A stretch of DNA of 12,219 nucleotides, taken from an uncultured Opitutales bacterium. GTDB taxonomy: Bacteria; Verrucomicrobiota; Verrucomicrobiia; Opitutales; Intestinicryptomonadaceae. Each line of letters starts with the position of its first letter. Within the stretch, counting starts at the first letter, position 1. The DNA lies in assembly GCA_900547395.1 (NCBI GenBank), contig URGP01000028.1:1-12219 (forward strand), given 5' to 3'. The notes beneath the pieces are model-generated. The model ran no database searches. It was not told the origin of the DNA and saw only the letters and a list, made by a program, of their open reading frames with translations. A program made the position numbers and the translations under genes. Positions 1 through 6,609 of the stretch are shown in pieces.

Positions 1-51
1 TATATCTCTGAATGCTCCTTCTTCGTTTTTTATGCCTTTTTGTCAGCAGTC

Positions 52-78
52 TGACGCCGTTTCAGGCGTCTTTTTTTT
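52..78 (+). terminator. Rho-independent terminator of a gene entering from the left
   Basis: The arms GACGCC (53-58) and GGCGTC (65-70) form a 6-bp GC-rich stem around a 6-base loop, and eight T follow at 71-78. The T tract is on the plus strand only, so it ends a plus-strand transcript whose gene lies mostly or wholly left of the window. Plus-strand stops at 9-11 and 52-54 could each end that gene; which one cannot be told from this fragment. The sequence is not followed by T in the minus direction, so it does not look like the terminator of nth. Confidence 0.7.
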
Positions 79-96
79 GTGCAGATACGGAATTTG

Positions 97-735
97 CTAT
101 TTTATCGGTACTGCTTTTAGCATCTTGCAGAGTTCGCATTGGGTTTCTTTTGTCTTGCAAGTGTGAGCTTTGCAGTGTTCGCGCCCGTAAAAAATAATTT
201 GCAGGTGGAGTTTGTTCCAAGAGCTTTCGGGAAAAAGTTTTTTCAAGTCCTTTTCAGTCTGCTCAACAGACTTTCCGCTTGTAAGATGCCATCGGGTCGC
301 CAAGCGGTGTATGTGGGTATCGACGGGAAATGTCGGCACTCCGAAAGCCTGCATCATGATTACCGACGCCGTTTTATGCCCGACGCCTGCGAGGCTCTCC
401 AAATCTTTCATGTTTTGAGGAACTTCTCCGCCGAATTTTTCCAAAAGAGTTTTGGAAAGCTTTGATATGTTGTTTGCCTTGTTTTTTGAAAGACCGCAGG
501 GGCGTATGATTTCCTGTATCTTTTCGACGGGCAGCTTTGCCATGTCTTTGGGGTTGTCGGCAAGGTCAAAGAGAGCGGGCGTAACTTCGTTTACGCGCTT
601 GTCGGTGCACTGCGCCGAAAGCAGCACCGCTATCAAAAACGTAAACGGATTTCTGAACTTTAAAGGAATTTCCTGCGTGGGATAGAGATTGTCAAGGTAC
701 TCCGAAATAATCTCCGCTTTTTCCTTTTTTGTCAT
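97..735 (-). CDS. nth: Endonuclease III (DNA glycosylase/AP lyase)
   Basis: Base-excision repair enzyme that removes oxidised pyrimidines and nicks the abasic site. The 212-residue protein matches the family's usual length (about 211 in E. coli). Seen: an N-terminal helical block with LLSAQCTDKRVN (38-49); the helix-hairpin-helix LAGVGHKTA (115-123) with the expected catalytic Lys121; and VDTHIHR (138-144) with the expected Asp139. The C-terminus has cysteines at 188, 193, 200 and 203, spaced C-X4-C-X6-C-X2-C. The textbook iron-sulphur loop is C-X6-C-X2-C-X5-C, so the last ligand is missing and an extra Cys lies upstream; whether a cluster binds is unclear. The ATG lies 3 bases after the stop of the lipoprotein gene upstream, which suggests co-transcription. 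No clear Shine-Dalgarno is present. Confidence 0.95.
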   Translation of the reverse strand: MTKKEKAEIISEYLDNLYPTQEIPLKFRNPFTFLIAVLLSAQCTDKRVNEVTPALFDLADNPKDMAKLPVEKIQEIIRPCGLSKNKANNISKLSKTLLEKFGGEVPQNMKDLESLAGVGHKTASVIMMQAFGVPTFPVDTHIHRLATRWHLTSGKSVEQTEKDLKKLFPESSWNKLHLQIIFYGREHCKAHTCKTKETQCELCKMLKAVPIK

Positions 736-738
736 AAA

Positions 739-885
739 TTAAACGTTTGGAGTCTGCGTTTGGGGGGCTTCAAAACCGAAAAACCATACCGATTTTTTTG
801 TCGTCACGCCGTGCTCGTCTGTTGAAGTGCAGGCGTAAAGGAAAATCGAAATGGCAAAAAGTAATATGAGCTTTAATGTTTTCAT
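739..885 (-). CDS. Small putative lipoprotein
   Basis: A 48-residue protein of unknown function. The chosen ATG (885-883) gives a compact lipoprotein signal: MKTLK, a hydrophobic stretch, then the lipobox-like LYAC with Cys at residue 19, followed by a short polar tail (TSTDEHGVTTKKS...) ending in PQTQTPNV. An in-frame ATG at 936 would add 17 residues in front of the signal sequence and is less likely. If processed, the mature part would be only about 30 residues on a lipidated Cys. It sits directly upstream of nth with 3 bases between, so the two probably share a transcript; this may be simple proximity rather than shared function. No family is recognised. Confidence 0.6.
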   Translation of the reverse strand: MKTLKLILLFAISIFLYACTSTDEHGVTTKKSVWFFGFEAPQTQTPNV

Positions 886-999
886 GAAATCGAAGTTTTT
901 ATGTTTTTTCCAAAAAAGCAACAATTTAAAATACATGTTGAGTTTAATAATTGACGAAAGCCCTTAAAAATACTCAAATTAAGTTTTAAATTTTTTTAT

Positions 1000-2685
1000 A
1001 TGAGCGAAGAACCAAAACATTTTATTGCGCAAATTGTGGAAGCCGACATCGCAAACGGCTTGCCTCCCTCGCACGTGCACACCAGATTTCCGCCCGAGCC
1101 GAACGGCTGTCTGCATATCGGGCACGCAAAGGCGATATGCCTTGACTTCGGAACAGCTATGCAATACGGCGGAAAATGCAATCTTCGTTTCGACGATACA
1201 AATCCGACGAAGGAAGACACGAGGTTTGTCGATGCAATTCAGGAAGACATCAAGTGGCTTGGCTTCGATTGGAACGGCGGCATGTACTACGCTTCCGACT
1301 ATTTTGAAAAGCTTTACAGCCTTGCAGAAGAGCTGATTTTAAACGGCAAGGCGTATGTATGCACTTTGTCTTCCGAAGAATTTAAGGAATACAGAGGCGT
1401 CCCCGGCGAACCCGGAAAACCCAGCCCGCATCGCGACAGACCCGTTCAAGAAAGTCTGGACTTGTTCCGCAGAATGAGGGCGGGAGAATTTGAGGAAGGG
1501 CAGTATGTTTTGAGGGCGAAAATCGATATGGCGTCTCCCAACATGCATATGCGCGACCCCGCCATTTACCGCATCAAGAAGGACTTTCACCACCGCACGG
1601 GCAACGCATGGTGCATTTATCCCATGTACGATTTCGCGCACTGCCTTTCAGACGCCATAGAGGGCATAACGCACTCTCTTTGCACTCTCGAATTTGACGT
1701 CCACAGACCTCTTTACGACTGGTTTGTCGAAAACACGAGCATCATCAAGACTCTTGAAATCCAGCCGCGCCAGTACGAATTTGCGCGCCTTAATTTGACT
1801 TACACGATGATGAGCAAGCGCAAGCTCCAGCAGCTTGTCGAAGAAAAAGTAGTTGACGACTGGGACGATCCCCGTATGCCGACCATCGCGGGAATGCGCC
1901 GCAGGGGCTACACCGCAAAGGCAATCCGCGCATTTTGCGAGGACATAGGAATTACCAAATTCAACAGCCTTACCGACTTTGCTCTTCTCGAATACCATTT
2001 GAGGCAGGATTTAAACAAAACCGCGCTTCGCCGCATGGCGGTTTTCGACCCGATAGAAGTCGAAATCGAAAATTGGCAGGAGGGCGAAACCGATTGGCTC
2101 GACGCAGTGAACAATCCCGAAGACGAAAGCGCGGGATCGCGCAAAATTCCGTTTTCAAAGCACATATTTATCGAGCGCGACGACTTTATGGAAAATCCGC
2201 CGAACAAGTATTTCCGCTTGAAGCCGAACGGCGAAGTCCGCTTGCGCTACGCGTATTTGCTGACTTGCAAAGACGTGGTTAAAAACGAAAAGGGCGAGAT
2301 TGTCAAAATTATAGGCGTCATAGACCGCGCAAGCCGCGGCGGAAACGCGCCCGACGGCAGAAAAGTAAAGGGAACAATCCACTGGGTTGACGCCTCAAAC
2401 TGCGTAAAGGCGGACGCAATGATTTACGACAAACTTTTCACAAAAGCCGACATGGGCGATTTGGCGGAGGGCGAAGATTTCAAGGATTATCTGAATCCGC
2501 AGTCTCTCGTCAAGAAGACCATGTACGCAGAGCCGTCCGTAAAAGAATTGAAGCCGGGCATTCCCGTGCAATTTGAAAGAGTGGCATACTTTATGGCTGA
2601 TTCCAAAAGCTTTAAAGACGGCGTCCTTGCGTTTAACCGCACGGTAACCTTGAAAGACTCTTTTTCAAAGGCGGCGGCAAAGTAA
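1000..2685 (+). CDS. glnS: Glutaminyl-tRNA synthetase
   Basis: Class I aminoacyl-tRNA synthetase that charges tRNA-Gln with glutamine in the cytoplasm. The length, 561 residues, is close to E. coli GlnRS (554). Seen: PPEPNGCLHIGHAK with the HIGH motif at 39-42; the GlnRS-type stretch CNLRFDDTNPTKED just after it; and the KMSKS-equivalent MMSKRK at 270-275. The C-terminal half has the beta-barrel anticodon-binding features (LRYAYLLTCKDVV, GTIHWVDASN). These blocks fit GlnRS rather than GluRS, so the organism should not depend only on the amidotransferase route for Gln-tRNA; that is inference. It is transcribed away from the lipoprotein/nth pair across an AT-rich gap of 114 bases. No clear Shine-Dalgarno precedes the ATG. 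Confidence 0.97.
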   Translation: MSEEPKHFIAQIVEADIANGLPPSHVHTRFPPEPNGCLHIGHAKAICLDFGTAMQYGGKCNLRFDDTNPTKEDTRFVDAIQEDIKWLGFDWNGGMYYASDYFEKLYSLAEELILNGKAYVCTLSSEEFKEYRGVPGEPGKPSPHRDRPVQESLDLFRRMRAGEFEEGQYVLRAKIDMASPNMHMRDPAIYRIKKDFHHRTGNAWCIYPMYDFAHCLSDAIEGITHSLCTLEFDVHRPLYDWFVENTSIIKTLEIQPRQYEFARLNLTYTMMSKRKLQQLVEEKVVDDWDDPRMPTIAGMRRRGYTAKAIRAFCEDIGITKFNSLTDFALLEYHLRQDLNKTALRRMAVFDPIEVEIENWQEGETDWLDAVNNPEDESAGSRKIPFSKHIFIERDDFMENPPNKYFRLKPNGEVRLRYAYLLTCKDVVKNEKGEIVKIIGVIDRASRGGNAPDGRKVKGTIHWVDASNCVKADAMIYDKLFTKADMGDLAEGEDFKDYLNPQSLVKKTMYAEPSVKELKPGIPVQFERVAYFMADSKSFKDGVLAFNRTVTLKDSFSKAAAK

Positions 2686-2693
2686 TTTAAGGA

Positions 2694-2728
2694 AGTTATG
2701 CCAAGAGTTCAAACTTGGCATAATAACT
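2694..2728. repeat. Inverted repeat just after glnS
   Basis: TTATGCCAAG (2696-2705) and CTTGGCATAA (2714-2723) form a perfect 10-bp stem with an 8-base loop, and the outer bases extend it imperfectly. It starts 8 bases after the glnS stop codon. No T tract follows, so by itself it is not a classical terminator. It could protect the mRNA 3' end or act with the next hairpin. Confidence 0.6.
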
Positions 2729-2744
2729 AAAAATGAAAAATTTT

Positions 2745-2791
2745 ATACGAAGATTTCCATTCCCGAAATCTTCGTATTGTTATTTATTTTT
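2745..2791 (+). terminator. Probable glnS terminator
   Basis: ATACGAAGATTTC (2745-2757) pairs perfectly with GAAATCTTCGTAT (2765-2777) over 13 bp around a 7-base loop, and a T-rich stretch follows (2778-2791). The stem is long but AT-rich and the T tract is interrupted, so efficiency is uncertain. It is the best transcription stop for glnS. Confidence 0.65.
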
Positions 2792-2796
2792 AGATG

Positions 2797-2989
2797 TGCA
2801 AACGGCGGTTTTTGCATTCATAGAATGCCCGCAATATTTACTTTTGTAAAATTGAAGCGGAGAAGTTTTACCTGCCGAAAGAAAGTATTACAAAGACAAT
2901 GCCGCAATGATTGCCTTTGCGGCTTATATCTATTCATGTTTTAAATCGGAAGCGAACACATTGAAACTCGAACCATCGCGCCCCCTTGC
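2797..2989 (+). pseudogene. tsaD: Remnant of the tsaD C-terminus
   Basis: TsaD helps make the t6A base of tRNAs and its C-terminal region carries a conserved block like CTDNAAMIA. Here the plus-strand frame at 2877-2927 reads ERKYYKDNAAMIAFAAY, a close fit, and continues through LKLEPSRPL with no proper stop; the frame stays open to about 3083. Upstream, a second frame reads ARNIYFCKIEAEKFYLP (2827-2877). Joining the two needs one extra base near 2877 (CCG to CCGG, giving LPERKYYKDN). A third piece, GCA AAC GGC GGT (2798-2809, ANGG), resembles the family's GGV motif before this region. The stretch between N and P is shorter than in normal TsaD, so a small internal deletion is also likely. The block at 2866-2930 is convincing; the outer parts are tentative. 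A working tsaD must lie elsewhere, since the gene is usually essential. Confidence 0.6.
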
Positions 2990-3285
2990 TCAGCCGAAAA
3001 ACTCTTTGGCGTCGGTTTTGGAGATGTTTTGCATGTTGACGTATCGGGGCGGAGAATGTCTTTCTTGGTTTCGTAGTAAAGATTAAAGCCGTTGGCAAAT
3101 GACATTTCTTTTGTGCGGATATGTCGCAATCCGACTTCAATTACCTTTAAAACAAACTGCGCATCGGTTAGTTTGCTGTCGCTTGGCTTGGCATCCAAAA
3201 TATTCCTGACAAATCTTGCCGAATCGAGAGCCGAAACCTCCGCATTCCCCAAAACTTCCATAACTGAGCTTAATGTAGTGTACAT
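2941..3285 (-). pseudogene. N-terminal fragment of a probable tyrosine recombinase
   Basis: The open frame gives 114 residues beginning MYTTLSSVMEVLGNAE. Residues up to about 80 look like a real protein: ALDSARFVRNILD, AQFVLKVIEVGLRHI, then ETKKDILRPD. This order (SALDAARLV-like helix, VIE.G-like helix, LRP) resembles the N-terminal core-binding part of a class of phage-type integrases I associate with Verrucomicrobiota; that is recall, not a search. After LRPD the frame turns into low-quality sequence, while another minus-strand frame reads NMQNISKTDAKEFFG and stops at 2992-2990, which fits the next block of such an integrase. A deletion plus frameshift near 3048-3037 is therefore likely. 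The catalytic domain with its R-H-R-Y residues is missing. The tail of the open frame (2941-2990) runs antisense over the tsaD remnant. Confidence 0.45.
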
Positions 3286-3286
3286 C

Positions 3287-3465
3287 GTATTATAAATACG
3301 AATGTCAAATTAAATTTTCTCAACTGCCCATTCTAAAATGCTCGGAGGGGTATCAGGTAAAATAAATTTCTTGCAATCAGTCAGATATTAAACTCTGTGT
3401 CGTTTCTATATCGTGTTGAATTTTAAGTAGTGAATAATACTCCGCGGGTATCGTATTTATAATAC
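3287..3465. repeat. Inverted 15-bp pair around a 149-bp spacer
   Basis: GTATTATAAATACGA (3287-3301) is the exact reverse complement of TCGTATTTATAATAC (3451-3465). Each copy is itself nearly palindromic and contains TATAAT reading outward: one copy ends right at the ATG of the recombinase fragment on the minus strand, the other lies 44 bases before the surface protein gene on the plus strand. A further imperfect dyad (GTGAATAATAC near 3430, GTATTCAC-like near 3465) overlaps the right copy. They could be divergent promoter or operator sites, or ends of a small element. The spacer also holds a minus-strand open stretch without ATG (3310-3387). No good -35 box is seen at 17 bases from either TATAAT. 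Confidence 0.5.
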
Positions 3466-3509
3466 TATTCACATGGGTATAGTTTATAAATCAATAAAAG
3501 GAACTCCAT

Positions 3510-4244
3510 ATGAAAATAAAGAAATTGTTGTTGTGTGCGCTTGCGTTGACTTCGCTTGCGGGCTCGATGTTTGCCGCAGACTACAAAGTCGAGCTTTCGG
3601 AAAACAACGTCGGATATTGGTGGTATGATAAAACCCAATGGAGCGGCGGCAGAGACGAAAGTAGCAATTGGTCTTATTCCAACTCCGAAAAGTTGGTTGA
3701 GGTAAAAAACGAATACATTTACTACGGCGGATCCGAAAGGGAGTTTCACCAACGCGATGCCTATATACAAATAGACCTTTCTTCACTGTCGGGTATCGAT
3801 GTATCGACAATAACCGCAATTTCGTTTAATTTTTGCATAAAAGAATTGAACGACGCAACGTCCTCGCCCGCAAGACTCAAGCACCTCGATGTGCAAAGCG
3901 TAGCCCCGACGGGCGATGCGGCGCAGAAACTTGGCGGTTCGACAGAAGTCGCAAATTCGGCAACAATGAGTGAGGGTTGGAATTCGATTGATGTGAGTTC
4001 GTCGATTATTTCGGACTTGGGGAACGGCTACGACTATGCGGTTTTTAGTTTCGAGAAATTCGGATCTGAAATGGATCATTCTCGCCTACTGACATTCTAT
4101 TCGCCATCTTCAACCGAGTTGGTAGACGGGATTTCAGTAGTTCCTTATCTGAGCGTAACAACCAACGTCCCCGAACCCGCCACCTATGCGGCAATATTCG
4201 GCATGTTGGCATTGGCGTTTGCGGCGTACCGCAGAAGAAAGTAG
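3510..4244 (+). CDS. PEP-CTERM sorted exported protein
   Basis: A 244-residue exported protein of unknown function. Seen: signal peptide MKIKKLLLCALALTSLAGSM with likely cleavage after Ala22 or Ala23; a middle part rich in beta-like, aromatic and Ser/Gly sequence; and a C-terminal sorting signal of VPEP (220-223), a hydrophobic helix and RRRK (241-244). PEP-CTERM tails are recognised by an exosortase, which cleaves and transfers the protein to the envelope; no exosortase gene is in this window. The middle part (IQIDLSSLSG..., GWNSIDVSSSI) resembles DNRLRE/CBM96-type beta-sandwich modules, which is a weak guess. AAGGA lies 7 bases before the ATG. The gene has its own terminator and a regulatory-looking upstream region, so it is probably a single-gene unit. 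Confidence 0.85.
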   Translation: MKIKKLLLCALALTSLAGSMFAADYKVELSENNVGYWWYDKTQWSGGRDESSNWSYSNSEKLVEVKNEYIYYGGSEREFHQRDAYIQIDLSSLSGIDVSTITAISFNFCIKELNDATSSPARLKHLDVQSVAPTGDAAQKLGGSTEVANSATMSEGWNSIDVSSSIISDLGNGYDYAVFSFEKFGSEMDHSRLLTFYSPSSTELVDGISVVPYLSVTTNVPEPATYAAIFGMLALAFAAYRRRK

Positions 4245-4271
4245 GTTTTTTGATTTTACGAAAAAAAGCAT

Positions 4272-4304
4272 GAGGAGGCGGCGTAATGTCGTTTCCTCTT
4301 TTTT
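4272..4304 (+). terminator. Terminator of the PEP-CTERM gene
   Basis: GAGGAGGCGGC (4272-4282) pairs with GTCGTTTCCTC (4288-4298) over 11 bp, three of them G-U in RNA, around the 5-base loop GTAAT. Six T follow at 4299-4304. It lies 28 bases after the stop codon. In the minus direction an A7/T7 tract (4261-4267) follows at a distance of four bases, so weak two-way action is possible. Confidence 0.75.
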
Positions 4305-4333
4305 ATGCTCCCGTTTTGTCGTATAAAAAAAGG

Positions 4334-4361
4334 TTGAAAGAATTTATCTTTGTGCCATAAG
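4334..4361 (+). promoter_or_regulatory. Candidate sigma-70 type promoter of pyrD
   Basis: TTGAAA (4334-4339, 5 of 6 to TTGACA) and CATAAG (4356-4361, 4 of 6 to TATAAT) are 16 bases apart, about 24 bases before the pyrD ATG. The start of transcription would be near 4368, leaving a very short leader with no hairpin, so no sign of attenuation. The match is reasonable in AT-rich DNA but not proof. Confidence 0.35.
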
Positions 4362-4384
4362 TTATTCGTTTAAAAATTGCAATT

Positions 4385-5443
4385 ATGGATTATATTTACA
4401 AAAAGGCAATCCGCCCGATTTTCTTCAAGCAGGATCCCGAATCTGTGCATTCTCTTGCGGTAAAGGGCTTGCAGTGTCTTGGCGCGCTTGCTCCGATTAG
4501 GGCGGCGATGGAAAAGTTTAATCTTGTCCGCGACGAAAATCCCGTGGAAATTTTCGGGGTGAAGTTTCCGAACAAGGTCGGGCTTGCCGCAGGGTTTGAC
4601 AAGGACGCCCTGGTATGGCGCGCGATGCCCGCTCTCGGGTTCGGGCATGTGGAAATCGGCACGATTACCTGCCACGCGCAGGCTGGCAATCCCAAGCCCC
4701 GCATTTTCCGCTATCCCGAAGGCGAAGCCATCGTTAATTTTTGCGGATTTCCAAACGACGGTGCGGACATTGTTGCCGACCGTCTTGCAAAGCTTTTCAA
4801 ATCCAAATCGAAAAAAGTTCCTTTGGGCATAAACATCGGCAAGTCCAAGATAACGCCGATAGAGGACGCCGCGCAGGACTATGTCTATTCATACAACAAG
4901 CTTGCCGACTTTGCGGACTATTTCACCGTAAACGTAAGCTGTCCGAATTTGCCTGAGCTTCGCAAGCTTCAATCAAAAAGCGAGCTTTCGGGGCTTTTGC
5001 AGTCGTTAAAGGATGCCGACGCGGAGCGCGCCGAAAAATTCGGAAAGGCGAAAATCCCGTTTCTTGTAAAAATATCTCCCGATTTGAGTTTCAGGGAAAT
5101 AGACGACATAATTGAGATTGCCGAAAATATGGACTTGGGCGGCATTGTCGCAACCAACACCACGACTTCCCGTCCCGATGGCTCGAATTACGAGGCAAAA
5201 GGCGGATTGAGCGGCGCGCCGCTTTTTGAAAAATCGCGCGAAGTTGTGGGGTATATTTGCAAGCGCACCAAAAAGCCCGTAATTGCCGTCGGCGGAATTT
5301 CAACCACCGAAAGGGCGTCGATGATGTTTGACGCGGGCGCGTGTCTTGTTCAAATATATTCGTCTTTCATATACAACGGTCCTTTCTTTGCGAAGGAGAT
5401 TGCAAAGTCGCTTTACTGGCGGGACGGAAGGAAATGGCTTTAA
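4385..5443 (+). CDS. pyrD: Dihydroorotate dehydrogenase (quinone), class 2
   Basis: Oxidises dihydroorotate to orotate with FMN and passes electrons to membrane quinone; fourth step of pyrimidine synthesis. Class 2 is supported by the N-terminal extension (about 1-50, the membrane/quinone-tunnel helices), the length of 352 (E. coli 336), KVGLAAGFDKDA (64-75), GINIGKSKITP (148-158), VATNTT (255-260), GGLSGAPLFEKS (273-284), AVGGI (301-305) and LVQIYSSFIYNGP (321-333). Odd: the catalytic loop reads NVSCPN (183-188). Class 2 enzymes normally have Ser as the catalytic base at the position of Cys186; Cys is the class 1 residue. Also GFPNDG (121-126) replaces the usual class 2 GFNN.G. No other pyr gene is adjacent. 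It has its own promoter candidate and terminator. Confidence 0.95.
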   Translation: MDYIYKKAIRPIFFKQDPESVHSLAVKGLQCLGALAPIRAAMEKFNLVRDENPVEIFGVKFPNKVGLAAGFDKDALVWRAMPALGFGHVEIGTITCHAQAGNPKPRIFRYPEGEAIVNFCGFPNDGADIVADRLAKLFKSKSKKVPLGINIGKSKITPIEDAAQDYVYSYNKLADFADYFTVNVSCPNLPELRKLQSKSELSGLLQSLKDADAERAEKFGKAKIPFLVKISPDLSFREIDDIIEIAENMDLGGIVATNTTTSRPDGSNYEAKGGLSGAPLFEKSREVVGYICKRTKKPVIAVGGISTTERASMMFDAGACLVQIYSSFIYNGPFFAKEIAKSLYWRDGRKWL

Positions 5444-5450
5444 ACTCTTT

Positions 5451-5480
5451 GCCCCGTCGGAAGCGTCGGGGCTTTTTTTT
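5451..5480 (+). terminator. Terminator of pyrD
   Basis: GCCCCG (5451-5456) pairs with CGGGGC (5467-5472), with two further inner pairs beyond one mismatch, and eight T follow (5473-5480). It starts 7 bases after the pyrD stop codon. A textbook strong terminator. Confidence 0.9.
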
Positions 5481-5564
5481 ACTGTAATTCTTGAAAGTCA
5501 ATTTTTTATCTTTACTCTGCCGCGTTTTGGGTGTTTCATGATTTATTGAAAACAGGGGGGAGTC

Positions 5565-6596
5565 ATGATTAGGGGGATATTGTTTTTTTCGGCGTTTTTT
5601 GCGTTTATGCAAATTTCTTTTGCCGATATTCTTACGCTTAATAACGGCTATGTTTTTAAAGGAGAGCTTCTTTCTAAGACGGATAAAAATGTCGTTTTTA
5701 AGACGGATTTTGGCGAAATCAAGGCGGATTTAAATTCTGTCTCCAAGCTTGATGTCGAAACCAAGAGGGAAGCGGTTTTGGTTTCTTCAAATGCAAAGCC
5801 CAAAGAGGAAGAACCGAAGAAAGAGGAAAAAATTAAAGAACCTGAATTTAATCTTGAAAAATATTTGCAGTCTTACAGGGAATTTGTGCATTCCAATGTC
5901 CCGAAAGGCTGGGAGTTCAGAATTGCGGGCGCGGTTGAGCGGCGCAACACAAATTCGTCAACCAACGCTTACAGGGCGTCTTTCAACGCAAAAAAGACTT
6001 GGGAAAATTCCTCAGAATTTTTCTTCAATGCCTATTACGACTATGCGGTCGAAAAAAATTCCCTCGGCGGCAAATATCGCACGACCGACAAGTATGGCGC
6101 AATCACAAACTACAAATATTTTTTCAGCGGAACTTCTTGGTTTGCAACCAACACGTTGGCGTACAGCGCGGACACAATCGCAAACATAGACGACCAGGTT
6201 GATGAAATCATAGGTATTGGCAGGAAGTTTAAATTTTTTGACGATACCCTGCTTATAAATGTCTCGATAGGTCCCGCGCTTAGGTATGTCAATGCGAGAA
6301 ATTACGACGACCATTGGTTGCCAATGGGGACATTCGTGCAGGATTTTTCATGGCAGCTGCACAAGTACGTCAGGGCGGAGCAGTCTCTATACACGGGCGG
6401 GGTTGTGTTTGCGGGCGTCGGGCTTTCCGATGTCAGCAAATACAACTATGTCGTAAACTTGGGTTTGGTGTTCAAGCTTACGGAAGTAATGGATATTGCG
6501 ATGCGCTATTTTTACAGTTACAATAATGTCAACTCTCCGTCCGCTCAAAAGGAGGAAGAGCGCATTTTGCTTTCCTTTGAACTACCTCTCAAATAG
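5565..6596 (+). CDS. DUF481-type outer-membrane beta-barrel protein
   Basis: A 343-residue envelope protein. Seen: signal peptide with cleavage likely after Ala20 (SFA-DIL); a small beta domain (about 21-65: LTLNNGYVFKGEL, VVFKTDFGEI) like the SH3-like module often found in front of such proteins; a highly charged Lys/Glu/Pro linker (78-95); then a long stretch of alternating aromatic and polar residues (about 115-343) with beta-barrel character, ending LLSFELPLK. This layout fits the DUF481/YdiY family of putative salt-induced outer-membrane proteins, whose function is poorly known. The start is supported by GGGGGGAG three bases before ATG 5565. The next gene begins 13 bases after the stop, so the two likely form an operon. 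A barrel with a periplasmic adaptor is the safest description. Confidence 0.75.
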   Translation: MIRGILFFSAFFAFMQISFADILTLNNGYVFKGELLSKTDKNVVFKTDFGEIKADLNSVSKLDVETKREAVLVSSNAKPKEEEPKKEEKIKEPEFNLEKYLQSYREFVHSNVPKGWEFRIAGAVERRNTNSSTNAYRASFNAKKTWENSSEFFFNAYYDYAVEKNSLGGKYRTTDKYGAITNYKYFFSGTSWFATNTLAYSADTIANIDDQVDEIIGIGRKFKFFDDTLLINVSIGPALRYVNARNYDDHWLPMGTFVQDFSWQLHKYVRAEQSLYTGGVVFAGVGLSDVSKYNYVVNLGLVFKLTEVMDIAMRYFYSYNNVNSPSAQKEEERILLSFELPLK

Positions 6597-6609
6597 AAAT
6601 TATAATTGT

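Noticed and set aside
886..936. Longer start for the small lipoprotein
   Set aside because: The added 17 residues would sit before the lipoprotein signal, which begins properly at the ATG at 885.
951..981. TTGACG as the -35 box of glnS
   Set aside because: No acceptable -10 hexamer is found at 16-18 bases in the AT-rich gap.
2901..2923. GCCGCAA/TTGCGGC hairpin as a terminator
   Set aside because: There is no T tract on either side, and it lies within the conserved part of the tsaD remnant, so the pairing is likely a by-product of coding sequence.
2965..2980. GGTTCGAGT on the minus strand, like a tRNA T-loop
   Set aside because: The flanking bases do not form the five-base T stem and no acceptor stem or anticodon arm is nearby; it lies in the tsaD remnant.
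5491..5518. TTGAAA with TACTCT as a promoter for the DUF481 gene
   Set aside because: The -10 match is only 3 of 6; a promoter must lie in this gap but I cannot place it.
6496..6609. Upstream in-frame extension of the esterase
   Set aside because: It would overlap the DUF481 gene by 101 bases and place 38 residues before a clear signal peptide; ATG 6610 fits better.
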